From contig NW_024881712.1 of the NCBI RefSeq assembly GCF_019059575.1, positions 248,001-312,000 of the forward strand: a DNA stretch of 64,000 bases, written 5' to 3'. Each line of letters starts with the position of its first letter. Position 1 is the stretch's first letter. Shown in pieces: positions 40,803 to 50,454 of this stretch. The DNA is from Amphibalanus amphitrite. Lineage: Eukaryota > Arthropoda > Thecostraca > Balanomorpha > Balanidae. A model generated the notes under the pieces. That model was not told the origin of the DNA. It worked only from the letters and a program-made list of their open reading frames with translations, and ran no database searches. Position numbers and translations under genes: made by a program.

Positions 40803-41412
40803 TAACATCACTTTTCCGTCATGCAAGAATATTTATGCACTCAACTTTGCAATTTAAGACCACTCGTGCTTAAATTGTTTTAACGCACGAGTGCTCTAAT
40901 CACTCATCGAGTGTGTTCAAACTATTTATGCACAGGGAAACAGTGTATTAAAAATATTAATATATGCTTTAAGGTGCGATTCCAGGCAATCGCCATGCTA
41001 AAGGACTTTTACTTTGGGGCCACAGGGGCTTGGTGTTTTAGGGATATAGAAACTTGTGAACGCATGCTTACACGATAGCAGCACTCTGAACTGTTAAATT
41101 ATTTTTGTGCATTAAGTGTATGGTTGTGCGATAAATCATTTCATTATTGACGAACTTCGATAACGAAAACATATCCATTTGTTTAATATAGGCGTGCGTT
41201 AATTTCGATTAATACATACTTTACGGTGCGTTCACTGGGGATTAACCGTGCGTTAATTCGAAGGTAGCCGTGCAGTGATGACTTTCTCAACTGAAGTTTC
41301 TCGGAAGGGTCATTGACTTTATTCGAAGATTTCCATAAAAGGCCCTTTTAGTGTCATGGACTAAGTTTAATTTTAATTCAAATTGGCACCGTTAAGCATG
41401 TATTAATTAGTT

Positions 41413-41574
41413 AAACACATGGTTTCCGTGCATAAATGGTTTTAACGCACTCGTGGATGGAATGGAGCACTCGTGCGTTAATGCACTCGTTTCACTCGTG
41501 CATTAACACACTCGTGCTCCAATCCATCCACGTCGTGCGTTAAAACCATTTACACACGGGAAACCATGTGTTAA
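41413..41574. repeat. Imperfect ~160-bp palindrome
   Basis: Arms of about 75 bp centred near 41490: acacatggtttccgtg on the left answers cacgggaaaccatgtgt on the right, and the inner ttaacgcactcgtg words are mirrored too. A TTAA-flanked element begins 10 bp beyond the right edge. Confidence 0.7.
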
Positions 41575-41584
41575 TATATATTAA

Positions 41585-42754
41585 CCCGCGCCCCGTAGGG
41601 CTACCGGCGGACCCTACCACCCGTAGGGGGGGGGGGGCCGTATCGGCCCCCCCCCCTAAGATCTCGGAAAGTTACCGGCCGATTTTCAAAATTCAAACGG
41701 CGTTCGATAGCCCCACCCGGGAACTACCTTGTGACCAAATTTCATTGACCTAGGTCAAACCGATGACGTCACAGGTCAGGTCAAAGGTCAGATTTTCACC
41801 GTTCACAGGCAATTCAAGAAATGTGCTGTGAAAGCGAGTAAATTGGTAATTTATTGAAAACCATCGATGGTACATTGTTCGTCAAACACATACTTTGCTA
41901 TCTGAGGTCACTGATACCAGGTCAGGTCACAGCGAGGTCAGGTCACCGGGGTCACAATATGAATGTGTCGTGTGATACATGTTTTATGGTCCATTTTACA
42001 TGACAAATGCGATTATGTGGGTAAGGCAGCCTTTGGGGCCAGCCTAGGTCACGTTTTTGTGAAGGTCAGGTCAAGGTCAGGTCAAATTAGGTCAAATTTC
42101 AAAGTTGATATTTTTGCATAAAATGGGTATCGATTCGATGCAGCTCGTCACGGGGAGTCTAATGGTGGTCTTCGTTTTGCTCTACGAGTTCTAGAATTGC
42201 CAAAAATTGAGTTTGAAAATTTGACGTCATCATTTTTGAACAGTTTTTTCGCTATAACTTGGCCAAAAAACGAGGTATCGATCTGAAATTTGGTATGTAG
42301 ATAGAAGACGGTAGGCACTATCACATATATTCCGGTTTTTTCGAAACTCAAAAAACTTTTTGGATTTTTTGGCGAATATATCCAAAAAAATGCTTTTTTG
42401 ATTTTTGGGGGTCAAAACTCAAAAATTTCAAAAATTCGAGATAGCAGTTTTGTAGCCCTGTCAATTCTACACCTTTTATGTCTTTATCATTTTTCTGTAT
42501 CTTCAAAGCTGTAGTCCTGACAGGTCTTCTCGCGAAGGTCTTTTTTCGGTCGAAAATGACAGAACATGACGTCACTCTGACGTCATTTGTGGCCAACCTA
42601 TCATAGCCTCTGGAAAAATTTTTGGTCACAATGTGCAAAATTGATGCCCGGAGGGGTCCTGAAAGTTTGGTGGCGATATCTCCAGCCGTTTAGGAGATAT
42701 CGACCGAAAAGGACAGGGGGGGGCCGTTTCGGCCCCCCCCCTACGGGGCGCGGG
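41585..42754 (+). mobile_element. TTAA-flanked element, CCCGCGCCCCGTAGGG ends (copy 2, complete)
   Basis: TTAA at 41581-41584 and 42755-42758; exact 16-bp TIRs. 1,170 bp with poly-G/poly-C runs just inside both ends and many AGGTCA/TGACCT words (about 41745-42090). No transposase. CCC-starting TIRs and TTAA point to piggyBac (Kolobok also uses TTAA). It is the intact reference for 33409-37887. Confidence 0.85.
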
Positions 42755-42758
42755 TTAA

Positions 42759-43294
42759 CGCACGCTGAATTTCGTTAGAGCACGCTCGTGGCAATAACGC
42801 ACTGGCTCTCCCAAATTCGACAACTTCGAATCCCCAGTGAACGCACCGCAAAGTATTTATTAACTGATCGTGCTTTTGCAACATGAATGAGTATTCTTCC
42901 TTTTATAGACCACAGTAGATTCTTGACAATTCTAATTATAACCAAACCTGTGAAATGCTGAGGTTCATGTGTTACCCCTACCCTTAGCAATGGAACTTCT
43001 ACCACATTATGTATTTTGCATTGGATAAGTTTGCTGTTATGACAATCTAATAGCCTCTTTATGTCCAAAATTTGAAGCATATGCTGGTAATTTTTTTGCG
43101 CAAAACAAAAAAATACCGACATGCTACTGGCAAGATATGTCAGATACCACGAAAAAACCTGCGGTAGTGAAAAAAATTACCGGCATGTCGGTAGTGCGGT
43201 AGGGAAAGTTTGCAACTCTAGTTGGCATACATGAGCTTTGATTCAAGCCGGATTCAAGCGGGACACCCAGCTGCATTTTGATGTCAGCTGCGAT
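42759..43294. other. No recognised gene
   Basis: Right-hand part of the palindromic repeat region, then AT-rich DNA. A minus-strand ORF (42775-43122, 115 codons) has fairly protein-like text (VTHEPQHFTGLVIIRIVKN) but no motif I recognise. Confidence 0.3.
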
Positions 43295-43484
43295 GTGGCG
43301 CCGTATGTTGCCGTAGACTGTGGCCGCTGACATGTCTTGCCCTGTGGCGCCGTATGTTGCCGTAGACTGTGGCCGCTGACATGTCTTGCCCTGTGGCGCC
43401 GTATGTTGCCGTAGACTGTGGCCGCTGACATGTCTTGCCCTGTGGCGCCGTATGTTGCCGTAGACTGTGGCCGCTGACATGTCT
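43295..43484. repeat. Four tandem 49-bp repeats upstream of SMIM20-like gene
   Basis: The unit gtggcgccgtatgttgccgt...gacatgtcttgccct starts at 43295, 43344, 43393 and 43442 with almost no divergence. Because 49 is not divisible by three, several frames stay open through the array. It ends 25 bp before the ATG at 43510, so it lies in the 5' UTR or promoter. Confidence 0.9.
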
Positions 43485-43509
43485 GACCGTCCTCAGGGCC
43501 GGCTCGGCG

Positions 43510-43737
43510 ATGGTGCGTCTGCACGGCTGGAGGTATGGGGTGTTTGTCGGCGCCATTGTCGGAAGTCTGGCGGCGGCCTTCTATCCAATCGTGGTTCACC
43601 CGATGCTGCACAGGGACGAGTACCGCGAGCTTCAGAGCCGTAACCGCGCCGGCGTGCGGCAGCAAGACGTCCAACCCGGTAATATGAAAGTCTGGTCAGA
43701 TCCGTTTGACCGGCCCAAACCCGACGAGCGGCCATAG
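43510..43737 (+). CDS. SMIM20: SMIM20/MITRAC7-like mitochondrial inner-membrane protein
   Basis: 75 codons. An N-terminal hydrophobic helix (YGVFVGAIVGSLAAAFYPIV, about 9-28) is followed by a short polar tail with NRAGVRQQDVQP and KVWSDPF, the hallmark of SMIM20. In vertebrates this protein (about 67 residues; also called MITRAC7) acts in cytochrome c oxidase assembly by stabilising COX1, and its C-terminus is the source proposed for phoenixin peptides. I chose ATG 43510 (gcgATGG context) because the longer frame to 43435 only adds tandem-repeat sequence. There is no intron in the conserved part; whether it is the native gene or a retrocopy is open. No A-tail or TSD is visible. This is the only host gene I recognise here. 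Confidence 0.85.
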   Translation: MVRLHGWRYGVFVGAIVGSLAAAFYPIVVHPMLHRDEYRELQSRNRAGVRQQDVQPGNMKVWSDPFDRPKPDERP

Positions 43738-44160
43738 AGAGTGTCCATCGGGCTACTGCGCATCAATGTGGGCCGCATAGCTTCGCGTCGTGTCTAGTGT
43801 CCGTGTTGAATATATGTTTCACGAGCGAGCGAATTTATTTGCATCCATTATCCCGGTAGACGACTGCAGGGCCATCCTAAAACACCACATACACCAACAA
43901 CGACAAACGTACATGACTCATCACCCTACACCCAATCCAACCCCGTTTAGGCTACTGGGCGTCTTAAAAAAGTAGAAGTTTTCGTGGTTGCAATTTTCCA
44001 CAGCCTAGCCGCCCCGCAGCCATGGCACCACAGTCACAGTCGCCCACAGCCGTGGCAAACTGGCACTACTTAACGTCAATTGGCATAGAAACCAGGGATA
44101 AAGTCAACCATCAGTTTCTGCAGTCGGGACGGACCAAACTGAATGTTCGGCTCCCACGGG
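43738..44160 (+). other. Downstream of SMIM20-like gene; likely 3' UTR and spacer
   Basis: No ORF of note and no canonical AATAAA. The sequence is unique-looking (not matched elsewhere in the window) up to the TTAA at 44161. Confidence 0.4.
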
Positions 44161-44494
44161 TTAACCCTCGCATGTGTGCGGCGTTTGCCAGCTTCTAATG
44201 TGTGGGGGGGGGGGAGGTCGGTTCCCAGTAAACATGCCGACGTCGGCCCGACATCGGCTGGACGTCGGATATGCCCGCATGTTCCGACGTCCAGCCGAAG
44301 TCCAGCCGACGTCGAGCCGACGTCGGGCCGAGGTCGTTTGCCGAGGTTGACGTGATCGTTTGTCGTTGGACCGACGGGGCCGACGTCGGCATGTTTATTG
44401 GGACAACGCGCCAAAAATATCAACCGGCGGCGGGATTCGAGCCCCCCAGTCGCCGACGTCGGCATGTTTACTGGGACAACACGCCAAAAGCATC

Positions 44495-44567
44495 AGCCGA
44501 CGATGGGATTCGAACCCCGTGCCATTTGAACGCGAGGTTAGTGCGCTAACCACTACACCACGCAGCC
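44495..44567 (-). repeat. tRNA-like SINE head
   Basis: Minus strand begins GGCTGCGTGG, has an A-box-like TGGTGTAGTGGTTAGCGC and a good B box GGGTTCGAATCC. The 3' acceptor strand does not pair with the 5' one, so it is not a working tRNA but a tRNA-derived SINE head or relic. A partial second B box (ggctcgaatcccg) lies at about 44430-44442 within a local duplication. Confidence 0.55.
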
Positions 44568-44579
44568 AGATGGCGAATT

Positions 44580-45370
44580 TAGTTTGTTTTGTTGCGTTAT
44601 GCCCTTTCGGTCTGACAAGACCATTTCAGCAGGGCTGCGGAGTCGGAGTCGGAGTCGGAGTCGGAGTCGGTCGGAGTCGACAGTTGAGACCGGAGTCGGA
44701 GTCGGAGTCGGAGTCGATTTTAGAAACCCGAGCCGGAGTTGGAGTCGGAGTCACCGAAAATCCGTCGACTCCGCAGCCCTGCTGGGCCTGCGGAGTCGGA
44801 GTCGGGAGTTGGAGTCGGTCGGAGTCGACAATTCTGCCCAGAGTCGGAGTCGGAGTCGGAGCTGGTTTTTGAAAGCCGGAGTCGGAGTCGGAGTCGGAGT
44901 CGCCGAAAAAACATCGACTCCGCAGCCTTGCATTTCAGAGCCGGAAGGATGATAGGATGGAGACATTGGTCTTCTTGGCGAGCACCCTGGGTCCAGTTCA
45001 TATAGAGTCCCTGGTCCCATTGCTGTTACGTGACACTTATTGGAAAGGGCGAACCCACAAATGGATTCATATAGCCACTCTTACACACCTGCACCAACGT
45101 TTCCCAAAGTGTCCCTTTGATAAGTGGGCAAAGTGACACTTGCCGACTGGCCTTTCTAGGTATATGAACTGGGCCCGGCCCTGGTGAGTTGCCGGGGCTG
45201 AGCCTGACCAAAGGATAGGCCGAGCAGCCCCCAAGCACTCACCGCACCCGGCTACGGGCGAGCTCGGCTTACGGGCAATCCCAAATGGGATAAAGTTTCC
45301 CGTCCAGTCCGGATCAGGGGGTTGCGGCGTGGAGGAAGATTTGAGTTTCCTGAGGATATTTTGAATACAG
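44580..45370 (-). repeat. Retroelement 3' end (copy 1), interrupted by a hAT MITE
   Basis: Apart from the MITE at 44630-44930 this matches, in reverse, the region 57800-58133: shared words are ccctttcggtc, agccggaaggatgatagg, gagacattggtc, gccggggctgag and cacccggctacgg. The GTTT-rich edge near 44583 corresponds to the (AAAC)n tail of the other copy. Confidence 0.65.
44630..44930. mobile_element. hAT-type MITE filled with GGAGTC repeats (copy 3)
   Basis: TSD catttcag at 44622-44629 and 44931-44938. Ends cagggctgcggagtcg and cgactccgcagccttg. Two GGAGTC-rich units joined by ctgggc, as in copy 2. It interrupts a retroelement tail whose uninterrupted form is at about 58075. Confidence 0.9.
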
Positions 45371-46494
45371 AAGCTCTTTATGAAACATGAAACATGTATT
45401 TTATATTATTTTAACGGTCAAAACAGCGGCCGATGTCGGTCCGACGTCGGCTGGACCTCAGCAATTGATCTCGGTCCGACGTCGGCCCGACGTCAGCTGG
45501 ACGTCGGTACATGCGGGCATATCCGACATCCAGCCGACGTCGTGCCGAGGTTGGACCGACGTCGGCATGCTGATGCCGAGATGCCGACGTCACCCCGACG
45601 TCGGCCGACGTCGGCATGTTTACTGGGTTGGACCCCCCCCCCCTTGCCGTTTGGCCCCTGATCGAGCTAGAGCTTCGCGAAAAAAAACGAGCGTATTGCC
45701 CGTGACGAGAGGAAGCCGATGATACCCAATTTTAAGGTCCTAGGTCATTGGTTGACCTTCCAGGTCAGGTCAATGACCCAAAGTCGGGAAAATCGGGACC
45801 TATTAGAAAGTCGTAAAGTGTGGCTGCTAAGGGGTTTTTCGGGGTGCTGATCACGAATATCGTGTTAGTTTTGATCACAGATAATGTCTTCAAGCATTTA
45901 GACCAGGTCGGGTCAGGTCAGGTCAGGTCAACCAGTAGACGTCGTGACGGGTATTCGTAGTACGTGTCAACCGCCTCTGACAGCTTCGTAACATGTTACG
46001 AAGACACCAAAACTACTTCGTAAATGTTCAAATGGTTGCTAAATTCGAATTCAGGTCCAAAAACTAGCCTAGAAACATGTAAAACTCGAAAAAGTGAACC
46101 GAGGTCACCCGAGGTCACCAAAGGTCAATGACCTGACCTGACCTTCAGGCGACCTTGACACCCACCCTAATGCATGGGAGCAATATCAAATCACATGTTT
46201 GAACGTTTGAAACCACGAAAAGCTTGCAAACGCGCGGCGCTAATGCGAGCCGACATACGCGGACCAAACATGGTCTCAGAAAAGAGGTCACAGGTCAAAG
46301 GTCATTTGGGTCAGGGTCATGAAATTTTCAGGGTTGGTGTAAAATTGATCAATGCGAGGGTACTGAAAGTTTCGTCGCGATCGGCCGCTTTTTACGCGAG
46401 TTATTCGCGAAAAACCATGGGGGGTCCATCCGACCCCCCCCCCCCCCCAACTGCACATGCGAGGGTTAACACTGGCGCTCTCAATTTCATACTT

Positions 46495-46640
46495 GTTACG
46501 CTTGATCAGTTAAAAAACGTTTTGTTCTCTATGCCAAACAAACCAGCCAGCGTAGACGATGACATACCTCTGAGCATCTTGAAACTTTTTTTTAGCATCA
46601 CTGGTCGCACGCTGCTTCGCATTATTAATAATAGCGTATT
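46495..46640 (+). pseudogene. Short L2/CR1-type LINE RT fragment
   Basis: Plus strand reads MPNKPASVDDDIPLSILK then LLRIINNS, the RT segment before motif A in L2/CR1-type LINEs (NKPSGPDGIP...LLK). Nothing before or after matches; it is a relic adjoining the minus-strand LINE. Confidence 0.6.
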
Positions 46641-46814
46641 ATATTGTATGTATTGTATTGACTTTTGCCAGCACTCCACATACACCGGCGTGGCTATTCT
46701 GTGCCGATAGTCACAATATAAAAACAGGTAAAAGGCGGAATGGGTAAAACAGGCAAACATCAGGCACACGTGCACATCATAAAGCTTGCACTCCTATGCC
46801 CCCTCCCCCTCCCA

Positions 46815-47411
46815 CTACATATCCCTATTACACTGAACTATCTTCACGGCACGTTTGAAAGAAGTGGGGTCCAGCTCAACGATACTCACAGGCAGTTCAT
46901 TTAAAAGTGATGTTGCGCGATATAAAAACGATCGCTGCCCGGCGGCCGTTCGCATAGCAGGAGGTCTCAAAAGGCGATCCTGACGCGTATTGCGCTCGGA
47001 CTGCTGGCGCGAGTCACGAAACGTAGTGAACAGAGTAGAGATGTTCACAGGCTCGCCATTGGTGATTGCCTTATGGGCTACCGTCAAAGTCGACACCTCA
47101 TACATTTGTAAGGGGGAGAGAAGTCTGAGGTCCTCCCGCGCGTGAGAAATGTGGTCGTATTTTCTTAAGCCAGTGATCACTCTTGTCGCAAAGTTAATAA
47201 TGTTCAGAAGCCTCGCATCATTCTTTGAGGTTCCGCCGCCATAAACAGAAATACAGTATCTCACGCGCGAGAGGACAAGACCGTCAACAACAGCTCGCAG
47301 AACACCCCGCGGGAGGTAATGCCTCAGGTGACGGAGACCGATCAGGAGGCCAATGCATCGACGGACCACGTCACTGACGTGCGCGTCCCAGGTAGGTAAG
47401 GTGGCGATCAA
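46815..47411 (-). pseudogene. L2/CR1-type LINE (minus): RT thumb and C-terminal domain
   Basis: 198 codons to the stop at 46815: HLRHYLPRGVLRAVVDGLVL, YCISVYGGGTSKNDARLL, NFATRVITGLRKYDHIS, and FLYRATSLLNELP. This is the usual post-RT domain of L2/CR1-type LINEs. One frame change near 47410 separates it from the RT ORF. The 3' UTR to about 46700 ends in AT-rich sequence without an A-tail. Confidence 0.8.
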
Positions 47412-48151
47412 AGATCAAGCCCAAGTTTTTTCACTGTCAGGCCCTCCTGAACGGTCTCCCCACCGACCCGCACGCTGACAGGGGATAGGCCACGTGTGTT
47501 CTGTTTGGTACCAAGGAGGAGGATTTCAGTTTTGGATGCGTTGAGCTTTAGACCATGGGCATGGAACCATGACGAAAGGGTGCAGAGGGTGGTTTCCATG
47601 CGTTGGATGAGGTGAGGAAGGTTGCGTTTGGTATCGGATAGAAGGATTTGGGTGTTGTCAGCGTACTGGGTCACATGAGCGTCCAGTGCGTGCAGGCTGA
47701 GGTCGTTGGCGTATATGGTGAACAGGAGAGGACCAAGGACAGATCCCTGGAAGACACCCATGGTATTAGGGAGGGGATCTGAGACCACTCTGTCACCATG
47801 AGAGGAAGATGTGATAGAAACGGACTGAGTGTGACCGGAGAGATAGGAGTCGAACCAGGCTGGGTGAATGTTGTACTGCTGGAGTTTGGTAAGGAGTTGG
47901 TTGTGTGGAATGACGTCAAAACACTTGCTGAGGTCCAAGAGGCAAAGGAGTGAGAGGTGGCTACGGTCCATATTGGAGAAGATCTGGTTTGTGACTGTGA
48001 GCAGAGCGGTCTCAGTGGAGTGACGGGGGCGGAAACCGTGCTGGGATTGGGACAGGAGGTGATTGTCGGACATGTATGAGAGCAACTGCCGCTGCACCAC
48101 ACGGTCGACAACCTTGGAAGTTGGAGATGACAGGAATTATGGAAACTAGAG
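47408..48151 (-). pseudogene. L2/CR1-type LINE (minus): reverse transcriptase
   Basis: QHGFRPRHSTETALL, motif A LLDLSKCFDVIPH, motif B GVFQGSVLGPLLFTIYAND, motif C YADNTQ (the second catalytic Asp of the usual YADDTQ is Asn), then LNASKTEILLLG. The start of this domain (LVSIIPVIS, about 48125-48150) is joined to NYRP at 48600 across a 435-bp insertion. The Asn change and frameshifts indicate it is dead. Confidence 0.85.
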
Positions 48152-48155
48152 GGAC

Positions 48156-48590
48156 AGCATTACGCGCAGCGTAATAAATCAATTTTCATTAAAATCGGCC
48201 CAGTAACGGCCGAGTTAATGCCAGAATAAATTTGGCGTCTCCTCCTGGCCGGCGGTGCTCTGTTCCGGTATTCATTGCCAAAGGTCAGTGACCTTCCGGC
48301 TCTGATTTCACCCAGTTTTGCAGCGAAGAAACTGAGCCTAAGGCGCGTGCCGTCTGCTCGAATCCGGCCGCGGCCCAAAATGCTGCAAAGATGTGCCCGC
48401 CACGTGCACACCGCTGCACGCACCCCCTCCAAAATTTAATACAACAAACAGATGCACGCGTCCGACTTGCGCCCAAAATTTCACCCCCGTAGCCCGCACC
48501 GTTCCAGAGCAATAGCCCGCCAAGCGTGACTGACGCGTCACATACATACATACATACATACGGACGTTTTGATTTTTATATATGTAAATA
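48156..48590. mobile_element. Insertion with (CATA)n, TSD at least GGAC
   Basis: ggac at 48152-48155 and 48591-48594 flanks 435 bp that separates NYRP from LVSIIPV of the LINE RT. A (CATA)n run lies at about 48541-48562, followed by acggacgttttgattttt. The left part has atcggcccagtaacggcc words. Type unknown; a SINE-like or 5'-truncated retroelement is possible. Confidence 0.55.
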
Positions 48591-49289
48591 GGACGGTAAT
48601 TGGATATCAGAGTTGAGTCACCAGATTTGAGAATAGGATGGACCAATGAATGCTTCCAGGTATCAGGGATGTCACAAGTGGTAAGGGAGGTATTGATAAT
48701 GTGGAGAAGGATAGGTCCGATGGCTTCGAAAGACAGGATTAGGATGCGAATACAGATACCATCAGACCCACACGCACCGGAACGCTTCATGGAGAACATG
48801 ACCTCCCGCAGGGCGCCCAGCGTCGTGCCCGACACCCGAAACCCGCACGCCCCACACGCGGCAGACGGCACGGAATGTCCGGCGGCGGCCCGAGATCGGA
48901 CAGGCCGGCCGCGACACGGGGTCCGACATTCACGAAGTAGGTGTTTATCTCATCCGGTGTGGCGGCAGGAAGGCTGGGCGCGCTGCTGCGCTTGCCGGCG
49001 ATGACTTGTCGTATGACACGGTAGAGGGAACTGCTCCTCGGATCACGCAGCCTCTCCTGAATGTCCTCACGACAATCGCGCCTGATAGCGGACCTGACCT
49101 CCCTGTCTAAGTCGCGGAAAGCAGGCGACCTTCCCTCTCGGCGCAGCACGCCCCGTCGCCGTGCCATCAGGTCCAGTGTGGCCGGCGTAACCGCCGGCGC
49201 ATCGGGGTTTCTGACCCTGACAAGTCGAAGCGGGGCTAGTAAGCTCGTCAATCACCGATAAAAGACGACTGGTAAAATATGTCCACATG
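48591..49289 (-). pseudogene. L2/CR1-type LINE (minus): endonuclease-RT linker and RT N-terminus
   Basis: From right to left: ARRRGVLRREGRSP, RDCREDIQERLRDP, then DEINTYFVNVGPRVA (typical linker), a frame change, then MKRSGACGSDGICIRILI, ILLHIINTSLTTCDIPDTWK, and SLVHPILKSGDSTLISNYRP, which are RT motifs 0-2. Continues at 48151. Confidence 0.8.
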
Positions 49290-49802
49290 TCAGCTACAGA
49301 GGTACAAACTAAAAATCCCGGTCCAGTCGACCCGGTTCAAGTCATTTATAAGAGCAAAACGATTTACATTTTTAAACGACCTTGATCTAATGCGAGAAGC
49401 ACCCTTACGACATATCGGTATAGATAAAAGAGAGCGAACAAAACAGTGGGGGCTAAAAGCACACGGGAAAACACCAACGCGTCGGACAATGTTATCGGAG
49501 TTTGAGATCACTACATCTAAGGGCGAGCCAGATGAAAAAGTGGACTGTGAGACATGTTGATACAAATGAAACGATTGAAACATGTCAAGCAATCGGTCTT
49601 TACAGATGTTTGGGTCTGCGTCTAAAAGATTACAATTAAGATCGCCCATGATGATGACATGTCCAGTATGCTGCAATGATACTGGAGCTCCAGCTCGCCA
49701 AAGTCCGCCTGGAGCGCCGCGGCCGTTCTCCGCGGCGGCCGTTAGACGGCGGCAAGCGTGAAGTACGGCCCGGTAGCCGGCTTCACCCGGAGCCACAGTT
49801 AC
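49290..49802 (-). pseudogene. L2/CR1-type LINE (minus): endonuclease C-terminal half
   Basis: IIMGDLNCNLLD (catalytic GDLN), DRLLDMFQSFHLYQHVSQ, STFSSGSPLDVVISNS (the SxLDVV block) and FSPHCFV where SDH is expected (SPH here, losing the catalytic Asp). The N-terminal half lies at 52645-53279 beyond a TIR insertion. Confidence 0.8.
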
Positions 49803-50454
49803 CGGGGTTACATGAGCGATCCGTTCCAAATACGCACTACGCTAATGCGCATCAGCTCCCCACAAACGTATCTAAGGCACCGGTTACATGAGACTAATTC
49901 GTTTTATCTACGTCAAACGGATCTTGTTTGGCTCACCCGGGCTGACTCCTCGACGGCCGGTAATTCGCATCACAAACGGAATAGGATTAGCGTACAGTCA
50001 TGGCGCAGTTGCGGCATTCACCGGGACGACTGAACTAAATTTTAAATACTTATATCATTTGATAGGCTCAAAAACATTTAAAATTAACATGAAATCAAAA
50101 AATGAAAACAAAGTTTTCTTGTTTTAAGTCAGTGGGCACTGATTCGCCATGCAGCGACAGCAGGGTGGTCAGAAAAAATTATATATCAAAATATTTCATT
50201 CATTTTATTTCACATGCAAAGACTAAACCAAAATTCTAACATTTTTTTGCTATTTTCTACGAGGCAGCCAATAAAAAATGCTTAGTATTTTGCATTTTGA
50301 CGCTTCCAGTCAGCAAAGGATAGTTCTTGTGAAATACGGCCCGAATCGTGTGCCTCGGTTGCATGAGCGATCCGTTCCAAATACGCACTACGCTAATTCG
50401 CATCAGCTCCCCAAGAACGCATTCAGTGCACCGACTACATGAGCAAATTCGTAC

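Larger units (their letters stand above)
39489..41580. other. No gene seen; palindromic AT-rich repeat DNA
   Basis: Holds a TA-flanked MITE (40304-40802), a CAG/GCC-rich patch (39885-39935), and several copies of ttaacgcacgagtgctc-like inverted words (about 40875, 41425, 41490, 41530). The block catactttacggtgcgttcactgggg (about 41213) is inversely repeated at about 42836-42860, beyond the TTAA element. Confidence 0.45.
44224..45627. mobile_element. Element with 24-bp TIRs and CCGACGTCGG repeats
   Basis: Exact TIRs (cccagtaaacatgccgacg at the tips) at 44224-44247 and 45604-45627. Inside each end the palindrome ccgacgtcgg repeats many times (44235-44345 and 45425-45605), giving Asp-Val-Gly-Pro-Thr-Ser-Ala repeats in translation that I regard as non-coding. 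The middle holds a tRNA-like head, a LINE/SINE tail and a hAT MITE. Flanks ggtt and ttgg leave the TSD unclear. Confidence 0.65.
44165..46465. mobile_element. TTAA-flanked element with CCCTCGCATGTG ends, carrying further insertions
   Basis: TTAA at 44161-44164 and 46466-46469; 12-bp TIRs. The right part (45628-46465) is the TGACCT/AGGTCA-rich body shared with 38449-39484, with poly-C at 45636 and 46434. The element at 44224-45627 is inserted in it. Confidence 0.75.

Noticed and set aside
43295..43484. Tandem repeats as a CRISPR-like array
   Set aside because: Contiguous repeats without spacers, in an animal genome.
43243..43674. Minus-strand ORFs of 90-143 codons through the 49-bp repeats
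   Set aside because: 49 bp is not a multiple of three, so several frames stay open by chance; they oppose the SMIM20-like frame.
44495..44567. Functional tRNA gene
   Set aside because: B box is good but the acceptor strands do not pair; fits a SINE head or relic.
45380..45722. Repeat-protein ORFs rich in DVGPTSA
   Set aside because: Translation of the ccgacgtcgg palindrome array; open on both strands.
32572..46465. AGGTCA/TGACCT clusters as real hormone-response enhancers
   Set aside because: They track transposable-element families; no evidence of binding, and no nearby gene except SMIM20-like.
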